Assembly (NCBI RefSeq): GCF_900112685.1
Contig: NZ_FOMS01000001.1
Span: 186,001-250,000 of the forward strand
Direction of reading: 5' to 3'
DNA from: Roseivivax sediminis
GTDB lineage: Bacteria; Pseudomonadota; Alphaproteobacteria; Rhodobacterales; Rhodobacteraceae
DNA: 64,000 bases
Part shown: piece after piece, positions 18,182 through 27,104 of the stretch
Position numbering within the stretch: position 1 is the stretch's first letter
How the letters are laid out: the number at the start of each line of letters is the position of its first letter
Made by a program: the position numbers and the translations under genes
The notes under the pieces: generated by a model
What the model was told of the DNA's origin: nothing
Databases searched by the model: none
Seen by the model: the letters and a program-made list of their open reading frames with translations, nothing else

Positions 18182-19587
18182 CCGAGGCCGGCGCGGCAGG
18201 TACGCGCCCCCGCCGATGGCGCCGGGCGCTGGTGGCGACGCTGACCCTTTTGGCCGGCGCGGCGGCGGCGCAGGACTCGCTCTCGCCCGACCAGATGCGC
18301 GTCCTGGCCGGGCGTGCCGCGGCCGCGGGCGAGGCGCAGCTGGCGCGCGAGGCGGCGCAGGCGCTGCTCGCCCGCGATCCCGGCGACACGCAGGCGCTGC
18401 TGGCGCTGTCGCGGGCCGAGCGGGACATGCAGGATTTCGACGCAGCGCGGGATGCGGCGCGCGCCGCCTGGCGCGAGGCTGGCACCGAGGACGAACGCTA
18501 TGCCGCGGCGCTGGCGATGGCGCAGGCGCACTCCTCGGCCGGGGCGCGGACACGCTCCCAGCTCTGGCTGCGCCGCGCGATGCAGGTCGCCCCGGGCGAG
18601 GCGCAACGCGCCCAGGCGGAGCGCGATTTCCGCTACGTGCGGATGCGCAACCCCTGGTCGACGCGGCTGACCTTCGCGCTGACGCCGTCGTCGAACGTCA
18701 ACGGCGGCACCACCTCGGACCGCTTCGATCTCTTCATCGATCAGGGGTCGAACTTCTACTACTATTTCCCCGACTCGGTCCCCCGGAACGCCACCCGCGC
18801 CCTGTCGGGGCTCGAGATCCTCACCGGTGTGTCGACCTCACTGCGGCTCGGCCAGAGCGAGACGACACGCAGCTTCCTCGATTTCGGACTGACGCATCGG
18901 ACCTACGCTCTGTCGCCGGATGCCAGGGACATCGCGCCAGACGTCGAGGGCAGCGATTTCGCCCGCACCACCCTGTCGGCCGGGCTGCGCCACGACATGA
19001 CGACGGCGTCGAAGCGGCTCGGCCTCAGCTTCGGCGCCAACGTGCAGCACGACTGGTATGCCGGCGAGGATCTGTCACGCACCTGGACCCTGTCGACGTC
19101 GGCCCGCTACGCGCTGACGCCGAAGCTGATGGCGCAGGTGGGGCTATCGGGCGACCACGAGGAAGGCTTCGACGCGCGCTCGGACGTGAACGGCTGGCGG
19201 GCCTCTCTCGGCGCGGTGCGGGTGCTGGAGGGCGGCCACCGGCTCAGCCTCGCCGTCGCGCACCGCGAGACCGACAGCGATGCCGGCACGCTCGACTACA
19301 CCGAGCGTGAGGCGAAGGTGGCGCTGAATTTCGGCCGCCCGGTCTTCGGCACGGACCTGTCCTTGGGCCTGAGCGCGGCCGAGCGCGAGCACGACGAACA
19401 CCTCTATTCCCTCGACGGGCGCCGGGACCACCGCTTCGGCGCCTGGGCGACGGTGACGTTCGACCGGTTCGACTATTACGGCTTCGTGCCCGACGTGACG
19501 TTCAAGACGAACCGGACGGAGTCCGATCTCGGACTCTACGACAGCGAGGAATTCGGCGTCTCGGTGGGGATCCGGTCGAAGTTCTGA
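18178..19587 (+). CDS. Surface lipoprotein assembly modifier (Slam, DUF560-like outer-membrane protein)
   Basis: The 469-residue protein has an arginine-rich signal peptide ending near 'AGAAAAQD'. An alpha-helical TPR-like region spans about residues 35-150 ('EAAQALLARDPGDTQALLALSRAERDMQDFDAA'), followed by a C-terminal beta-barrel of about 310 residues that ends in Phe ('GVSVGIRSKF'), as integral outer-membrane proteins do. TPR plus a 14-strand barrel is the Slam architecture; Slam moves lipoproteins across the outer membrane in Neisseria and others. ATGA overlap with the lipoprotein gene matches the usual Slam-client linkage. Family assignment is from architecture and C-terminal motifs, not a search. 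Confidence 0.82.
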   Translation: MTEAGAAGTRPRRWRRALVATLTLLAGAAAAQDSLSPDQMRVLAGRAAAAGEAQLAREAAQALLARDPGDTQALLALSRAERDMQDFDAARDAARAAWREAGTEDERYAAALAMAQAHSSAGARTRSQLWLRRAMQVAPGEAQRAQAERDFRYVRMRNPWSTRLTFALTPSSNVNGGTTSDRFDLFIDQGSNFYYYFPDSVPRNATRALSGLEILTGVSTSLRLGQSETTRSFLDFGLTHRTYALSPDARDIAPDVEGSDFARTTLSAGLRHDMTTASKRLGLSFGANVQHDWYAGEDLSRTWTLSTSARYALTPKLMAQVGLSGDHEEGFDARSDVNGWRASLGAVRVLEGGHRLSLAVAHRETDSDAGTLDYTEREAKVALNFGRPVFGTDLSLGLSAAEREHDEHLYSLDGRRDHRFGAWATVTFDRFDYYGFVPDVTFKTNRTESDLGLYDSEEFGVSVGIRSKF

Positions 19588-19710
19588 GCTCGCCTCTCGG
19601 GCCGACCGGCGCCGGGACCGGGGCGCCTTGTCCGACCATACATGCGCTAGACAAGCGGGCGCGCACACCTACCCTACGGTCGCAATCCACCCCAACGATT
19701 GAGGGACCGC

Positions 19711-20145
19711 ATGTCGATCGAATATCTCCACACCATGGTCCGCGTGAAGGATCTCGACAAGTCCATCGCCTTCTACGAGATGCTCGGCCTGAAGGAACGT
19801 CGCCGCATGGACAACGACAAGGGCCGCTTCACGCTGGTCTTCATGTGCCCGCCGGGCCAGGAGGACGGCCACAACGACGTGGAGCTGACCTACAACTGGG
19901 ACGGCGACGACCAGCTGCCCGACGACAGCCGTCATTTCGGCCACCTCGCCTACCGCGTCGATGACCTTTACGGCCTGTGCCAGAAGCTGATGGACAACGG
20001 CGTGACCATCAACCGGCCGCCGCGCGACGGGCACATGGCCTTCGTCCGCTCGCCCGACAACGTGTCGGTTGAGCTTCTGCAGAAAGGCGACGCGCTGGAG
20101 CCGCGGGAACCCTGGGCCAGCATGGAAAACACCGGGCATTGGTAA
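19711..20145 (+). CDS. gloA: Lactoylglutathione lyase (glyoxalase I)
   Basis: The 144-residue enzyme converts the methylglyoxal-glutathione hemithioacetal to S-lactoylglutathione. The four metal ligands are in place: His7, Glu58 ('DVELTYNW'), His78 ('FGHLAYRVDD') and Glu121 ('VSVELLQ'). Length matches the short Ni/Co-type bacterial enzyme. The ATG at 19711 follows GAGGGA at five bases; the TTG four codons upstream is less likely. Its stop overlaps the start of the vWA gene. Confidence 0.95.
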   Translation: MSIEYLHTMVRVKDLDKSIAFYEMLGLKERRRMDNDKGRFTLVFMCPPGQEDGHNDVELTYNWDGDDQLPDDSRHFGHLAYRVDDLYGLCQKLMDNGVTINRPPRDGHMAFVRSPDNVSVELLQKGDALEPREPWASMENTGHW

Positions 20146-20849
20146 GGCGGGGCGCCCTCGCCGCGCTCTGCGCCCTGGTCTGCGCCGTCCCGGCGGCGGC
20201 GCAGACGGAGAGCTGCCGGCTGGCGCTCCTGCTCGCGCTCGACGTGTCCTCGTCCGTGGACGACGCCGAATACGTGCTCCAGCGCGACGGGCTCGCCGCG
20301 GCGCTGGACGATCCCGACATTCGGGCGGCCCTGCTGCTCGGCCCCGGCACGGTGGCGCTGTCGGCCTATGAATGGAGCGGGCGGCGCCAGTCGGCGCTGG
20401 TGGTGGACTGGACCACGATAGGCCGCGAGGCCGACATCGACGCGGTGGTCGCGCGCCTGCGCGGCACGCCGCGCAGCCAGACCCGGTTTCCGACCGCGAT
20501 GGGCTTCGCTCTCGGCTACGGGGCGACGCATCTGGCGCGGGGGCCCGACTGCACCCGCCGGGTGATCGACGTGTCGGGTGACGGCGTGACCAATGACGGC
20601 TTCGGTCCTGGCCTGGCCTACCAGCACTTCCCGTTTCAGGGCGTGACGGTCAACGGCCTCGCCGTGCTCGGCGCGGACCCGGAGGTCGATGCCTATTACC
20701 ACGAGGTCGTGCGTCATGGCCCCGGCGCCTTCGTGGAATATGCCGACGGCTACGAAGGCTTCCGGCGGGCGATGACCCGCAAGCTCTTGCGCGAGATCGG
20801 GGGCTTCGTGGTCGGTGCGCGGGCGCGCCCGCATCCCGAAGCTGGCTGA
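20139..20849 (+). CDS. Secreted von Willebrand factor A-like protein (DUF1194)
   Basis: The 236-residue protein has a signal peptide ('ALAALCALVCAVPAAAQ') and a vWA domain whose MIDAS motif D-V-S-S-S is at residues 35-39. 'VIDVSGDGVTNDG' near 145 supplies the remaining metal-site loop. This is the DUF1194 pattern common in Rhodobacterales. Metal-dependent vWA domains bind protein partners; the role here is unknown. No ATG precedes the signal peptide: the start is inferred as TTG at 20139, overlapping the gloA stop by seven bases. Confidence 0.8.
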   Translation: MVRRGALAALCALVCAVPAAAQTESCRLALLLALDVSSSVDDAEYVLQRDGLAAALDDPDIRAALLLGPGTVALSAYEWSGRRQSALVVDWTTIGREADIDAVVARLRGTPRSQTRFPTAMGFALGYGATHLARGPDCTRRVIDVSGDGVTNDGFGPGLAYQHFPFQGVTVNGLAVLGADPEVDAYYHEVVRHGPGAFVEYADGYEGFRRAMTRKLLREIGGFVVGARARPHPEAG

Positions 20850-20861
20850 GCGCGGCTCAGC
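20845..20861. terminator. Inverted repeat containing both stop codons of a convergent pair
   Basis: GCTGAGC-GCG-GCTCAGC is a perfect 7-bp stem holding the TGA of the vWA gene and the TCA (TGA) of the SseB gene. No T-tract; possible bidirectional terminator. Confidence 0.45.
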
Positions 20862-21648
20862 GCAGGCGCGGCGGCCGGTCGGGATCGCTGCCCGGCGCAC
20901 CGGGTGCGCTCGCCGGCGCGGTCTCGGGCTCAGGCAGGTCGAAGCGCAGGGCCACGCGCGCCAGGCGCGCTGCAAGCGGGTCGAACGTGTCGAGAAACGC
21001 GACATCGAGCGCGCCGGCCTCGAGCCCCGAGAACACCAGCGCCTCGTTCACCGCGCGGGCCAGCGTGGGCTGCGCCGCCGCCGCCGCGCCGGTGATGGCC
21101 AGAAGATGCCCGCGCGAGCCGTCCTCGTAGCCGACCGCGGCGAGGTAGGCATGCCGGGCGAGCCCCGCGGCGCGCGCGAGCTTGGCGTCGAGCGCCGAGA
21201 GCAGGGCCTCGGGCAGTCCATTCGGCGCCTCGACGCTCTCGGGTCGCGCCAGCGCCTCGTCCGGGGCGTGCGACAGGATCCCGTCCAACCAGCCGATCGC
21301 CTCCGGCGAGACCAGCGCGGAATGGTCCGGGTCGTCCAGATTGAGCGCGATGCCCACCCCCTGCCCGGCCAGCATCCCCGTCAGCGTCCGCCCCGGCAAC
21401 GCAGCATAGGGGGCCGGCGCCCCTGCGAAAGCGGCCAACGACTCCTCGCGCTCGAAGCAGAGCACGAAGCGTCCGTCCTCGGTGTCGAAGACTTCGGGTG
21501 CGAGGCTGTCCCCCTCCGCCTCATCGCCGAGCATCAGACAAAGCTCCGTTTCGGCAAGGCGCGCGTAGAAGGCCATGCGCAGGGTGTCGTCCTCCGGCTC
21601 GGCCTCCATCGCCGCGCGGGCGGCGTCGAGCGGGGTCTGGTCGGACAT
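20857..21648 (-). CDS. SseB family protein
   Basis: The 263-residue protein begins MSDQTPLDAARAAMEAEPED. Its SseB-like N-terminal domain includes 'RMAFYARLAETELCLML', 'FDTEDGRFVLCFEREESLAAFAG' and 'YAALPGRTLTGMLAGQGVGIALN'. The C-terminal part has the second SseB-type domain ('RAAGLARHAYLAAVGYEDGSRGHLLAITG') and a Pro-rich tail. SseB proteins are linked to sulfurtransferase activity or secretion in name only; no catalytic residues are evident. It is divergent from the uracil-DNA glycosylase gene. Confidence 0.85.
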   Translation of the reverse strand: MSDQTPLDAARAAMEAEPEDDTLRMAFYARLAETELCLMLGDEAEGDSLAPEVFDTEDGRFVLCFEREESLAAFAGAPAPYAALPGRTLTGMLAGQGVGIALNLDDPDHSALVSPEAIGWLDGILSHAPDEALARPESVEAPNGLPEALLSALDAKLARAAGLARHAYLAAVGYEDGSRGHLLAITGAAAAAQPTLARAVNEALVFSGLEAGALDVAFLDTFDPLAARLARVALRFDLPEPETAPASAPGAPGSDPDRPPRLR

Positions 21649-21747
21649 CGCGCTTCCCTCCGGCTGTGGCACCGGGGAAGGCTCAACTTTCTTGCCACAT
21701 TTTGCAAGGGGTTGCCGGAAAAGTACGCGCACACGAGGTATTTGTGC

Positions 21748-22347
21748 ATGACGCAGGATATAGAGACGCTCAAGGATTCCATCCGGGGCTGCCGGATCTG
21801 CGCGGATCGATTTGCGGCCACGAAGACCGCGCACGCACCGCGCCCCTGCGTGTGGTTCGACGCAGGCGCGCGGGTCCTGGTCTGCGGGCAGGCGCCGGGC
21901 CTGCGGGTGCACGAGGCCGGCAAACCGTTCTTCGACCGCTCCGGCGACCGGCTGCGCGACTGGATGGGCGTGTCGGAGGAGGTGTTCTACGACACTTCGC
22001 GCGTCGCCGTCCTGCCGACCGCGTTTTGTTTTCCCGGCTACGACGCCAAGGGATCGGACCTGCCGCCCCCGCCAATCTGCTGGGAAACCTGGCACGCCCG
22101 CGCGCTGGAGGCGATCGGCCCGGTCCGGGTGCGCCTTCTGATCGGCGGCTATTCATTCCGCCGACACCTGAACGACAAGCGCCCCGTGCGCGAGGTGGTG
22201 ATGGACTGGCGGCGCCAGGCGCCGGGCACCTTCGTTCTGCCGCACCCGTCCTGGCGCAACACCGCGTTCCTGCGCCGCAATCCGTGGTTCGAGGCCGAGG
22301 TCCTGCCGGAACTCAAGCTTGCCGTCGCCGCCGCGCTGTCGGAGTGA
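21748..22347 (+). CDS. Uracil-DNA glycosylase family protein with four Fe-S cysteines
   Basis: The 199-residue protein has the UDG motif I variant 'VCGQAPGLRVHEAGKPF' near residue 50 and motif II 'VLPHPSWRNT' near 170. Four cysteines are spaced as in Fe-S UDGs: C-x2-C at 15/18 ('CRICADRF') and Cys-x16-Cys ('FCFPGYD...PPICWETW'). It should remove uracil or another damaged base in repair, with a 4Fe-4S cluster as structure. Motif I differs from family 4 (GQAPG, then L-R-V in place of E-D), so activity may differ. The start at 21748 follows GAGG. Confidence 0.85.
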   Translation: MTQDIETLKDSIRGCRICADRFAATKTAHAPRPCVWFDAGARVLVCGQAPGLRVHEAGKPFFDRSGDRLRDWMGVSEEVFYDTSRVAVLPTAFCFPGYDAKGSDLPPPPICWETWHARALEAIGPVRVRLLIGGYSFRRHLNDKRPVREVVMDWRRQAPGTFVLPHPSWRNTAFLRRNPWFEAEVLPELKLAVAAALSE

Positions 22348-22429
22348 CCCCGCCGAAATTCCCGCATTCTGTGAGAACACAAGGCGAACGGCGCTTTATC
22401 TCGCACCGCTTCGGCGCTATCTTCGCGCC

Positions 22430-24808
22430 ATGAGCAGTTTCGACGACATGGACGCCTTCGAGGCCGCGTCGCTTTCGGCGCGGGCAATGCAGGCGCGACC
22501 CGCCCCGTATCTCGACGGTCTCAACCCCGCCCAACGCGAGGCGGTGGAAACGCTCGACGGGCCGGTCCTGATGCTCGCCGGCGCCGGCACCGGCAAGACC
22601 AAGGCTCTGACCGCGCGGATCGTGCACCTTCTGAACCAGGGCAAGGCGCGGCCGAACGAGATCCTTGCCGTGACCTTCACCAACAAGGCCGCGCGCGAGA
22701 TGAAGAACCGCGTGGGCCAGATGCTCGGCCAGACAATCGAGGGGATGCCGTGGCTCGGCACCTTCCACGCGATCTGCGTGAAGCTTCTGCGCCGGCACGC
22801 CGAGCTTGTGGGCCTCAAGTCGAACTTCACCATACTCGACACCGACGACCAGCTTCGGCTTCTGAAACAGCTCGTCCAGGCGTCGAACATCGACGACAAG
22901 CGCTGGCCGCCGCGGCAGCTGGCCAACATCATCGACGGCTGGAAGAACCGCGCGATCACGCCCGCGAAGGTGCCCGCCGCCGAGGCCGGCGCCTACAACC
23001 ACGAAGGCCCGCGCCTCTACGCCGAATACCAGGCGCGCCTGAAGGAGCTGAACGCCGTCGATTTCGGCGACCTGCTTCTGCACGTCGTGACGATCTTCCA
23101 GACCCACGAGGACGTGCTGGCGCAGTACCAGCGCTGGTTCCGCTACATCCTCGTGGACGAGTATCAGGACACCAACGTCGCGCAGTACATGTGGCTGCGC
23201 CTGCTGGCCGGCGGGCACAGGAACATCTGCTGCGTCGGCGACGACGACCAGTCGATCTACGGCTGGCGCGGCGCCGAGGTCGGCAACATCCTGCGGTTCG
23301 AGAAGGACTTTCCCGGCGCCCACGTGGTGCGGCTGGAACAGAACTACCGCTCGACGCCGCATATCCTCGCCGCCGCGTCCTCGGTCATCGCGGGAAACGC
23401 GGGCCGGCTGGGCAAGACCCTCTGGACCGAGGCCGAGGCCGGCGAGAAGGTCCGCCTGATCGGCCACTGGGACGGCGACGAGGAAGCCCGCTGGGTCGGC
23501 GAGGAACTGGAGGCGATGCAGCAGGGCACGCGCGGGATGCGGCCCTTCAGCCTCGACGATTGCGCGATACTCGTGCGCGCCTCGCATCAGATGCGCGCCT
23601 TCGAGGACCGGTTCCTGACCATCGGCCTGCCCTACCGCGTGATCGGCGGCCCCCGCTTCTACGAGCGGATGGAGATCCGCGACGCGATGGCCTATTTCCG
23701 GCTGGTCGTGTCGGCCGAGGACGATCTGGCGTTCGAGCGTATCGTGAACACGCCCAAGCGGGGCCTCGGCGACAAGGCGCAGCAGACGATCCAGCGCACC
23801 GCGCGCGACCGGGGCGTGTCGCTGGTGGAAGGTGCGCGCATCGCCGTGGCCGAAGAGGCGATCCGCGGCAAGGGCGGCGCGGCGCTGCGGGTGCTGGTGG
23901 ACGATCTCGACCGCTGGGGGCGGCTTGTCGGCAATGCCGAGCTCACGCATATGGAGCTGGCCGAGCAGATCCTCGACGAATCCGGCTACACGGCGATGTG
24001 GCAGAACGACAAGACGCCCGAGGCGCCGGGCCGGCTGGAGAACCTCAAGGAACTGGTCAAGGCGCTGGAAGGGTTCGAGAACCTGCAGGGCTTTCTCGAG
24101 CATGTCAGCCTCGTGATGGACAACGAAAGCGACGACGGCGGCGCCAAGGTGTCGATCATGACGCTGCACGCCGCCAAGGGGCTGGAGTTTCCGGCGGTGT
24201 TCCTGCCGGGCTGGGAGGACGGGCTCTTCCCCTCGCAGCGCTCCATGGACGAATCCGGCGTGAAGGGCCTCGAGGAGGAACGCCGGCTCGCCTATGTGGG
24301 CATCACGCGGGCCGAGGAAGTGTGCACCATCTCCTTTGCGGGCAACCGCCGGGTCTTCGGGCAATGGCAGAGCCAGATGCCCTCGCGCTTCATCGACGAG
24401 CTGGCCGAGGCGCATGTGGAGGTGCTGACGCCGCCGGGCCTTTATGGCGGCGGCTACGGCGCGGCCGGTATGGCGGCGAGCGCCTCGCCCGACATCATGG
24501 CGCGGCAGCAATCGAACATCGACGACCGGGCGCAAAGGGCCGACGTCTACAATTCGCCGGGCTGGAAGCGATTGCAGTCGCGGTCGGGCGAACGGCCGAT
24601 GAGCCAGCCGCGCGAGACGCGCAACCAGGTGATCGACATGACCGCCGTCGCCGCCTACGAGATCGGCGAGCGGGTCTTCCACCAGAAATTCGGCTACGGC
24701 GCGGTCACCGGCATAGAGGGCGACAAGGTCGAGGTCGCCTTCGAGAAGGCGGGCACCAAGAAGGTGGTGTCGCGCTTCATCTGCGCCGCCGACGACGTAC
24801 CGTTCTGA
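22430..24808 (+). CDS. uvrD: ATP-dependent DNA helicase UvrD/PcrA
   Basis: The 792-residue superfamily 1A helicase has Walker A 'AGAGTGKTKALT' (Lys57), motif Ia 'AVTFTNKAAREM', motif II 'ILVDEYQDTN', motif III 'GDDDQSIYGWRGAE', motif IV 'LEQNYRS', motif V 'VSIMTLHAAKGLEFPAVF' and motif VI 'RLAYVGITRA'. The C-terminus ends in the Tudor-like 'GERVFHQKFGYGAVTGIEGDKVEVAFE' that binds RNA polymerase or DNA. It works in nucleotide excision and mismatch repair and in clearing stalled polymerase. A longer upstream frame is not supported; ATG at 22430 gives the usual N-terminus. Confidence 0.96.
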   Translation: MSSFDDMDAFEAASLSARAMQARPAPYLDGLNPAQREAVETLDGPVLMLAGAGTGKTKALTARIVHLLNQGKARPNEILAVTFTNKAAREMKNRVGQMLGQTIEGMPWLGTFHAICVKLLRRHAELVGLKSNFTILDTDDQLRLLKQLVQASNIDDKRWPPRQLANIIDGWKNRAITPAKVPAAEAGAYNHEGPRLYAEYQARLKELNAVDFGDLLLHVVTIFQTHEDVLAQYQRWFRYILVDEYQDTNVAQYMWLRLLAGGHRNICCVGDDDQSIYGWRGAEVGNILRFEKDFPGAHVVRLEQNYRSTPHILAAASSVIAGNAGRLGKTLWTEAEAGEKVRLIGHWDGDEEARWVGEELEAMQQGTRGMRPFSLDDCAILVRASHQMRAFEDRFLTIGLPYRVIGGPRFYERMEIRDAMAYFRLVVSAEDDLAFERIVNTPKRGLGDKAQQTIQRTARDRGVSLVEGARIAVAEEAIRGKGGAALRVLVDDLDRWGRLVGNAELTHMELAEQILDESGYTAMWQNDKTPEAPGRLENLKELVKALEGFENLQGFLEHVSLVMDNESDDGGAKVSIMTLHAAKGLEFPAVFLPGWEDGLFPSQRSMDESGVKGLEEERRLAYVGITRAEEVCTISFAGNRRVFGQWQSQMPSRFIDELAEAHVEVLTPPGLYGGGYGAAGMAASASPDIMARQQSNIDDRAQRADVYNSPGWKRLQSRSGERPMSQPRETRNQVIDMTAVAAYEIGERVFHQKFGYGAVTGIEGDKVEVAFEKAGTKKVVSRFICAADDVPF

Positions 24809-24814
24809 CGCGGC

Positions 24815-24836
24815 GATGGGCAGATTGCCCGCCCTG
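24815..24836. repeat. Degenerate copy of the GGTGGGCG dispersed palindrome
   Basis: GATGGGCA-GAT-TGCCCGCC, with one mismatched pair, followed by CTGCC. It lies seven bases after the uvrD stop. Confidence 0.5.
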
Positions 24837-24853
24837 CCGGCGCCCCGCCCCGC

Positions 24854-25333
24854 TCAGTCGTCGAGGCTGCCGTGAATGGCGATCTGCGACAGGTCCGCCT
24901 CGGCCGCGTCGATGGCGCGGAACGCTTCGCGGACCCCGCCCTCCGTCAGTTCCCGCGACACGGTCAGCAGCGTGTTCGGCGCGAAATCCTCGCAGAGTTC
25001 CGCCATGTCGTCGATCTCGCCCGCCGCCACGTCGCGGGCGGCCTCGCGGCTCGGCGCGCCGTAGATGTCGACGAAGTGCTGCGCCAACTGCTCCACCAGG
25101 CGCTCGCGCTCCGCCGGCTCGCAGACCGTGACGGCGACGAAGGTGACGCGACCGAAGGTCTCGGCCCCGAGCCAACCGTTGGCGAAGGCCTGTCGCGCCT
25201 TGCCGGCAAGATCGCCCTCGGTCCAGTTGGAGAACTCGAATCCGCCCGCGATACACCATTCGCCGGTCCGCGCCGGCTTGGCGAAGACCCGCGTGTCGCT
25301 TTCGTCGAAATGGATCGCCCGGGCGAGCTTCAT
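24854..25333 (-). CDS. DUF6505 family protein
   Basis: The 159-residue soluble protein starts MKLARAIHFDESDTRVFAKPARTGEWCIAGGFEF and is acidic towards the C-terminus. It resembles an uncharacterised Rhodobacterales family (DUF6505 as I recall it). There is no signal peptide, helix-turn-helix or catalytic motif that I can name. Its start overlaps the stop of the DUF4444 gene (ATGA), and it is the last of four tightly linked genes with Mrp. Confidence 0.75.
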   Translation of the reverse strand: MKLARAIHFDESDTRVFAKPARTGEWCIAGGFEFSNWTEGDLAGKARQAFANGWLGAETFGRVTFVAVTVCEPAERERLVEQLAQHFVDIYGAPSREAARDVAAGEIDDMAELCEDFAPNTLLTVSRELTEGGVREAFRAIDAAEADLSQIAIHGSLDD

Positions 25334-26031
25334 CGCACCTCCAGCAGTTCGGTAAGCGGCAGCGCCTCGGTGGCGCCCGCCTCGGTCTTCAGCAGGAGCC
25401 CGAGCCGTTCGTCCAGGCCCAGGAATGTGCCCGTGCGGCCGGCCACCTCGATCGGCTCGCCCATGCCGCGGGCGAGGCCCGACCATTCGCGGTGGAGCGG
25501 CGCGACGCCGTCCTCCTCCCAGCCGTGTATCCAGAGAAGTGCGTGACGCGCCCAGGACTCGGTGAGGTCCATCGGCGTGAGATCGCCGCAACCTTCGGCA
25601 TGGAGCGCGGTCTCCTCGGGGGCCTCGCCGCCGTCGCCCACCGGCCGGAAGCGCAGCTCCGCCCCGAGGACGAGCCAGTCGGGTGCCGCGCCGGGCGACG
25701 TTTCCGGCACCGCCGCGCGCACGCGGCCGCAGCGCCCGCCATTGACGTAGACGGTGCCGTCCCAGCCCAGATGCACCGGCAGCTCCGCAGGGCCGAGCGC
25801 GCCCAGCGCGTTCTGCAGCGCCACACCGGCGAGCGGCAGCATCACCGCGCTGTCCTCGATCGGCACCTCGGGCACCAGCACCAGCGAGACGGCGAGGTCC
25901 GCCGCCGACGGATCGTACAGGACGAGCCCCGCCTCCGCGCCGGTGGCGGCGGCGCGGATCGCGGCATCGAAGGGCGGCTCGGGCACCGCCCTGCCATCGA
26001 GCATCGGGGGGAAGCTTGGCTCGAAACTCAT
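25330..26031 (-). CDS. Biotin/lipoate ligase-like protein (DUF4444)
   Basis: The 233-residue protein has a degenerate biotin/lipoate ligase-like core: 'LVLVPEVPIEDSAVMLPLAGVALQNALGALGP', then 'VHLGWDGTVYVNGGRCGRVRAA', where true ligases have a Lys in 'NGKKIAGI'. The C-terminal DUF4444-like region is 'GRTGTFLGLDERLGLLLKTEAGATEALPLTELLE'. The catalytic Lys and the GRGR loop are not evident, so ligase activity is doubtful. ATGA overlaps join it to Mrp upstream and DUF6505 downstream. Confidence 0.75.
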   Translation of the reverse strand: MSFEPSFPPMLDGRAVPEPPFDAAIRAAATGAEAGLVLYDPSAADLAVSLVLVPEVPIEDSAVMLPLAGVALQNALGALGPAELPVHLGWDGTVYVNGGRCGRVRAAVPETSPGAAPDWLVLGAELRFRPVGDGGEAPEETALHAEGCGDLTPMDLTESWARHALLWIHGWEEDGVAPLHREWSGLARGMGEPIEVAGRTGTFLGLDERLGLLLKTEAGATEALPLTELLEVR

Positions 26032-27104
26032 GCCTGCCCCGCTTCGACCAGCCGCCGGGCGATGTCGCGGAAGGCCGTCGCCTGCGGGCTGTCGGGTTTC
26101 GACACAACGATCGGCGCGCCGCCGTCCGAGCTCGTGCGGATGTCGAGGTGCAGCGGGATTTCGGCAAGAAGCGGCACGCCCATCGACTCCGCCTCCGCCG
26201 CGACGCCGCCATGACCGAAGATGTGCTCCTCGTGACCGCAATTGGAGCAGATATGCGTCGACATGTTCTCGATCAGCCCGTAGATCGGCGTGCCGAGTTT
26301 CTCGAACATGTTCATGCCCTTGCGCGCATCGAGCAGCGCCACGTCCTGCGGCGTTGAGACCACGAGCGCGCCGTCCAGCGCGTATTTCTGCGCCAGCGTC
26401 ATCGCCACGTCGCCGGTGCCCGGCGGCAGGTCGACGATCAGCACGTCGAGCGCCCCCCACTGGACCTGGCCCATCATCTGCTGCAGCGCACCCATCAGCA
26501 TCGGCCCGCGCCAGACGACCGCCTCGCGTTCGTTGGTCATCAGGCCGATCGACATCATGGTGACGCCGTGGTTGCGCAGCGGCAGGATGGTCTTGCCGTC
26601 CGGGCTGGCCGGCCGGCCCGACACGCCCAGCATCCGCGGCTGCGAGGGGCCGTAGACGTCCGCATCGAGAAGCCCGACGCGCCGGCCTTCGGCCGCGAGG
26701 GCGCAGGCCAGGTTGACCGAGACGGTGGACTTGCCGACGCCGCCCTTGCCCGAGGCGACGGCGATGATCCGGTCGATGCCGGCCACCTTCTGCGGCCCTT
26801 GCGGCTGCTGCGCGGCCTTCTGCGCCTTCAGGTCCGGCGGCGGCTTCGGCGCGGAATGCGCGGTCAGCACCGCCGACACCGTCTCCACCCCATCCAGCGC
26901 CTTGACCGCCGCCTCGCAGGCGTCGCGCACGGGGTTGTAGGTTTCGGCCTTGGCCGGGTCGATCTCGAGCACGAAACGCACGGTTCCGCCCTCGACGTTG
27001 AGCGCACGGATGATCCCGGCGGCGACCACGTCGCTCCCCGAGACCGGGTCCGAGATATCCTTGAGCGCGGTCAGTACCGCATCGCGAGTCAGAGCCACAC
27101 TCAC
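26028..27104 (-). CDS. apbC: Mrp/NBP35-type Fe-S carrier ATPase (ApbC)
   Basis: The 358-residue protein has an N-terminal MIP18-like domain ('ALKDISDPVSGSDVVAAGIIRAL') and a linker. A deviant Walker A P-loop ATPase domain follows: 'AVASGKGGVGKSTVSVNLA', 'LLDADVYGPSQPRMLG' and 'VDLPPGTGDVAMTLAQ'. The cluster-bridging C-x-x-C is in 'HICSNCGHEEHIFGHGG'. It loads Fe-S clusters onto target proteins. No ATG fits; GTG at 27104 overlaps the DUF6494 stop as GTGA, while GTG at 27098 has better Shine-Dalgarno spacing. It heads an overlapping chain with DUF4444 and DUF6505. Confidence 0.93.
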   Translation of the reverse strand: MSVALTRDAVLTALKDISDPVSGSDVVAAGIIRALNVEGGTVRFVLEIDPAKAETYNPVRDACEAAVKALDGVETVSAVLTAHSAPKPPPDLKAQKAAQQPQGPQKVAGIDRIIAVASGKGGVGKSTVSVNLACALAAEGRRVGLLDADVYGPSQPRMLGVSGRPASPDGKTILPLRNHGVTMMSIGLMTNEREAVVWRGPMLMGALQQMMGQVQWGALDVLIVDLPPGTGDVAMTLAQKYALDGALVVSTPQDVALLDARKGMNMFEKLGTPIYGLIENMSTHICSNCGHEEHIFGHGGVAAEAESMGVPLLAEIPLHLDIRTSSDGGAPIVVSKPDSPQATAFRDIARRLVEAGQA

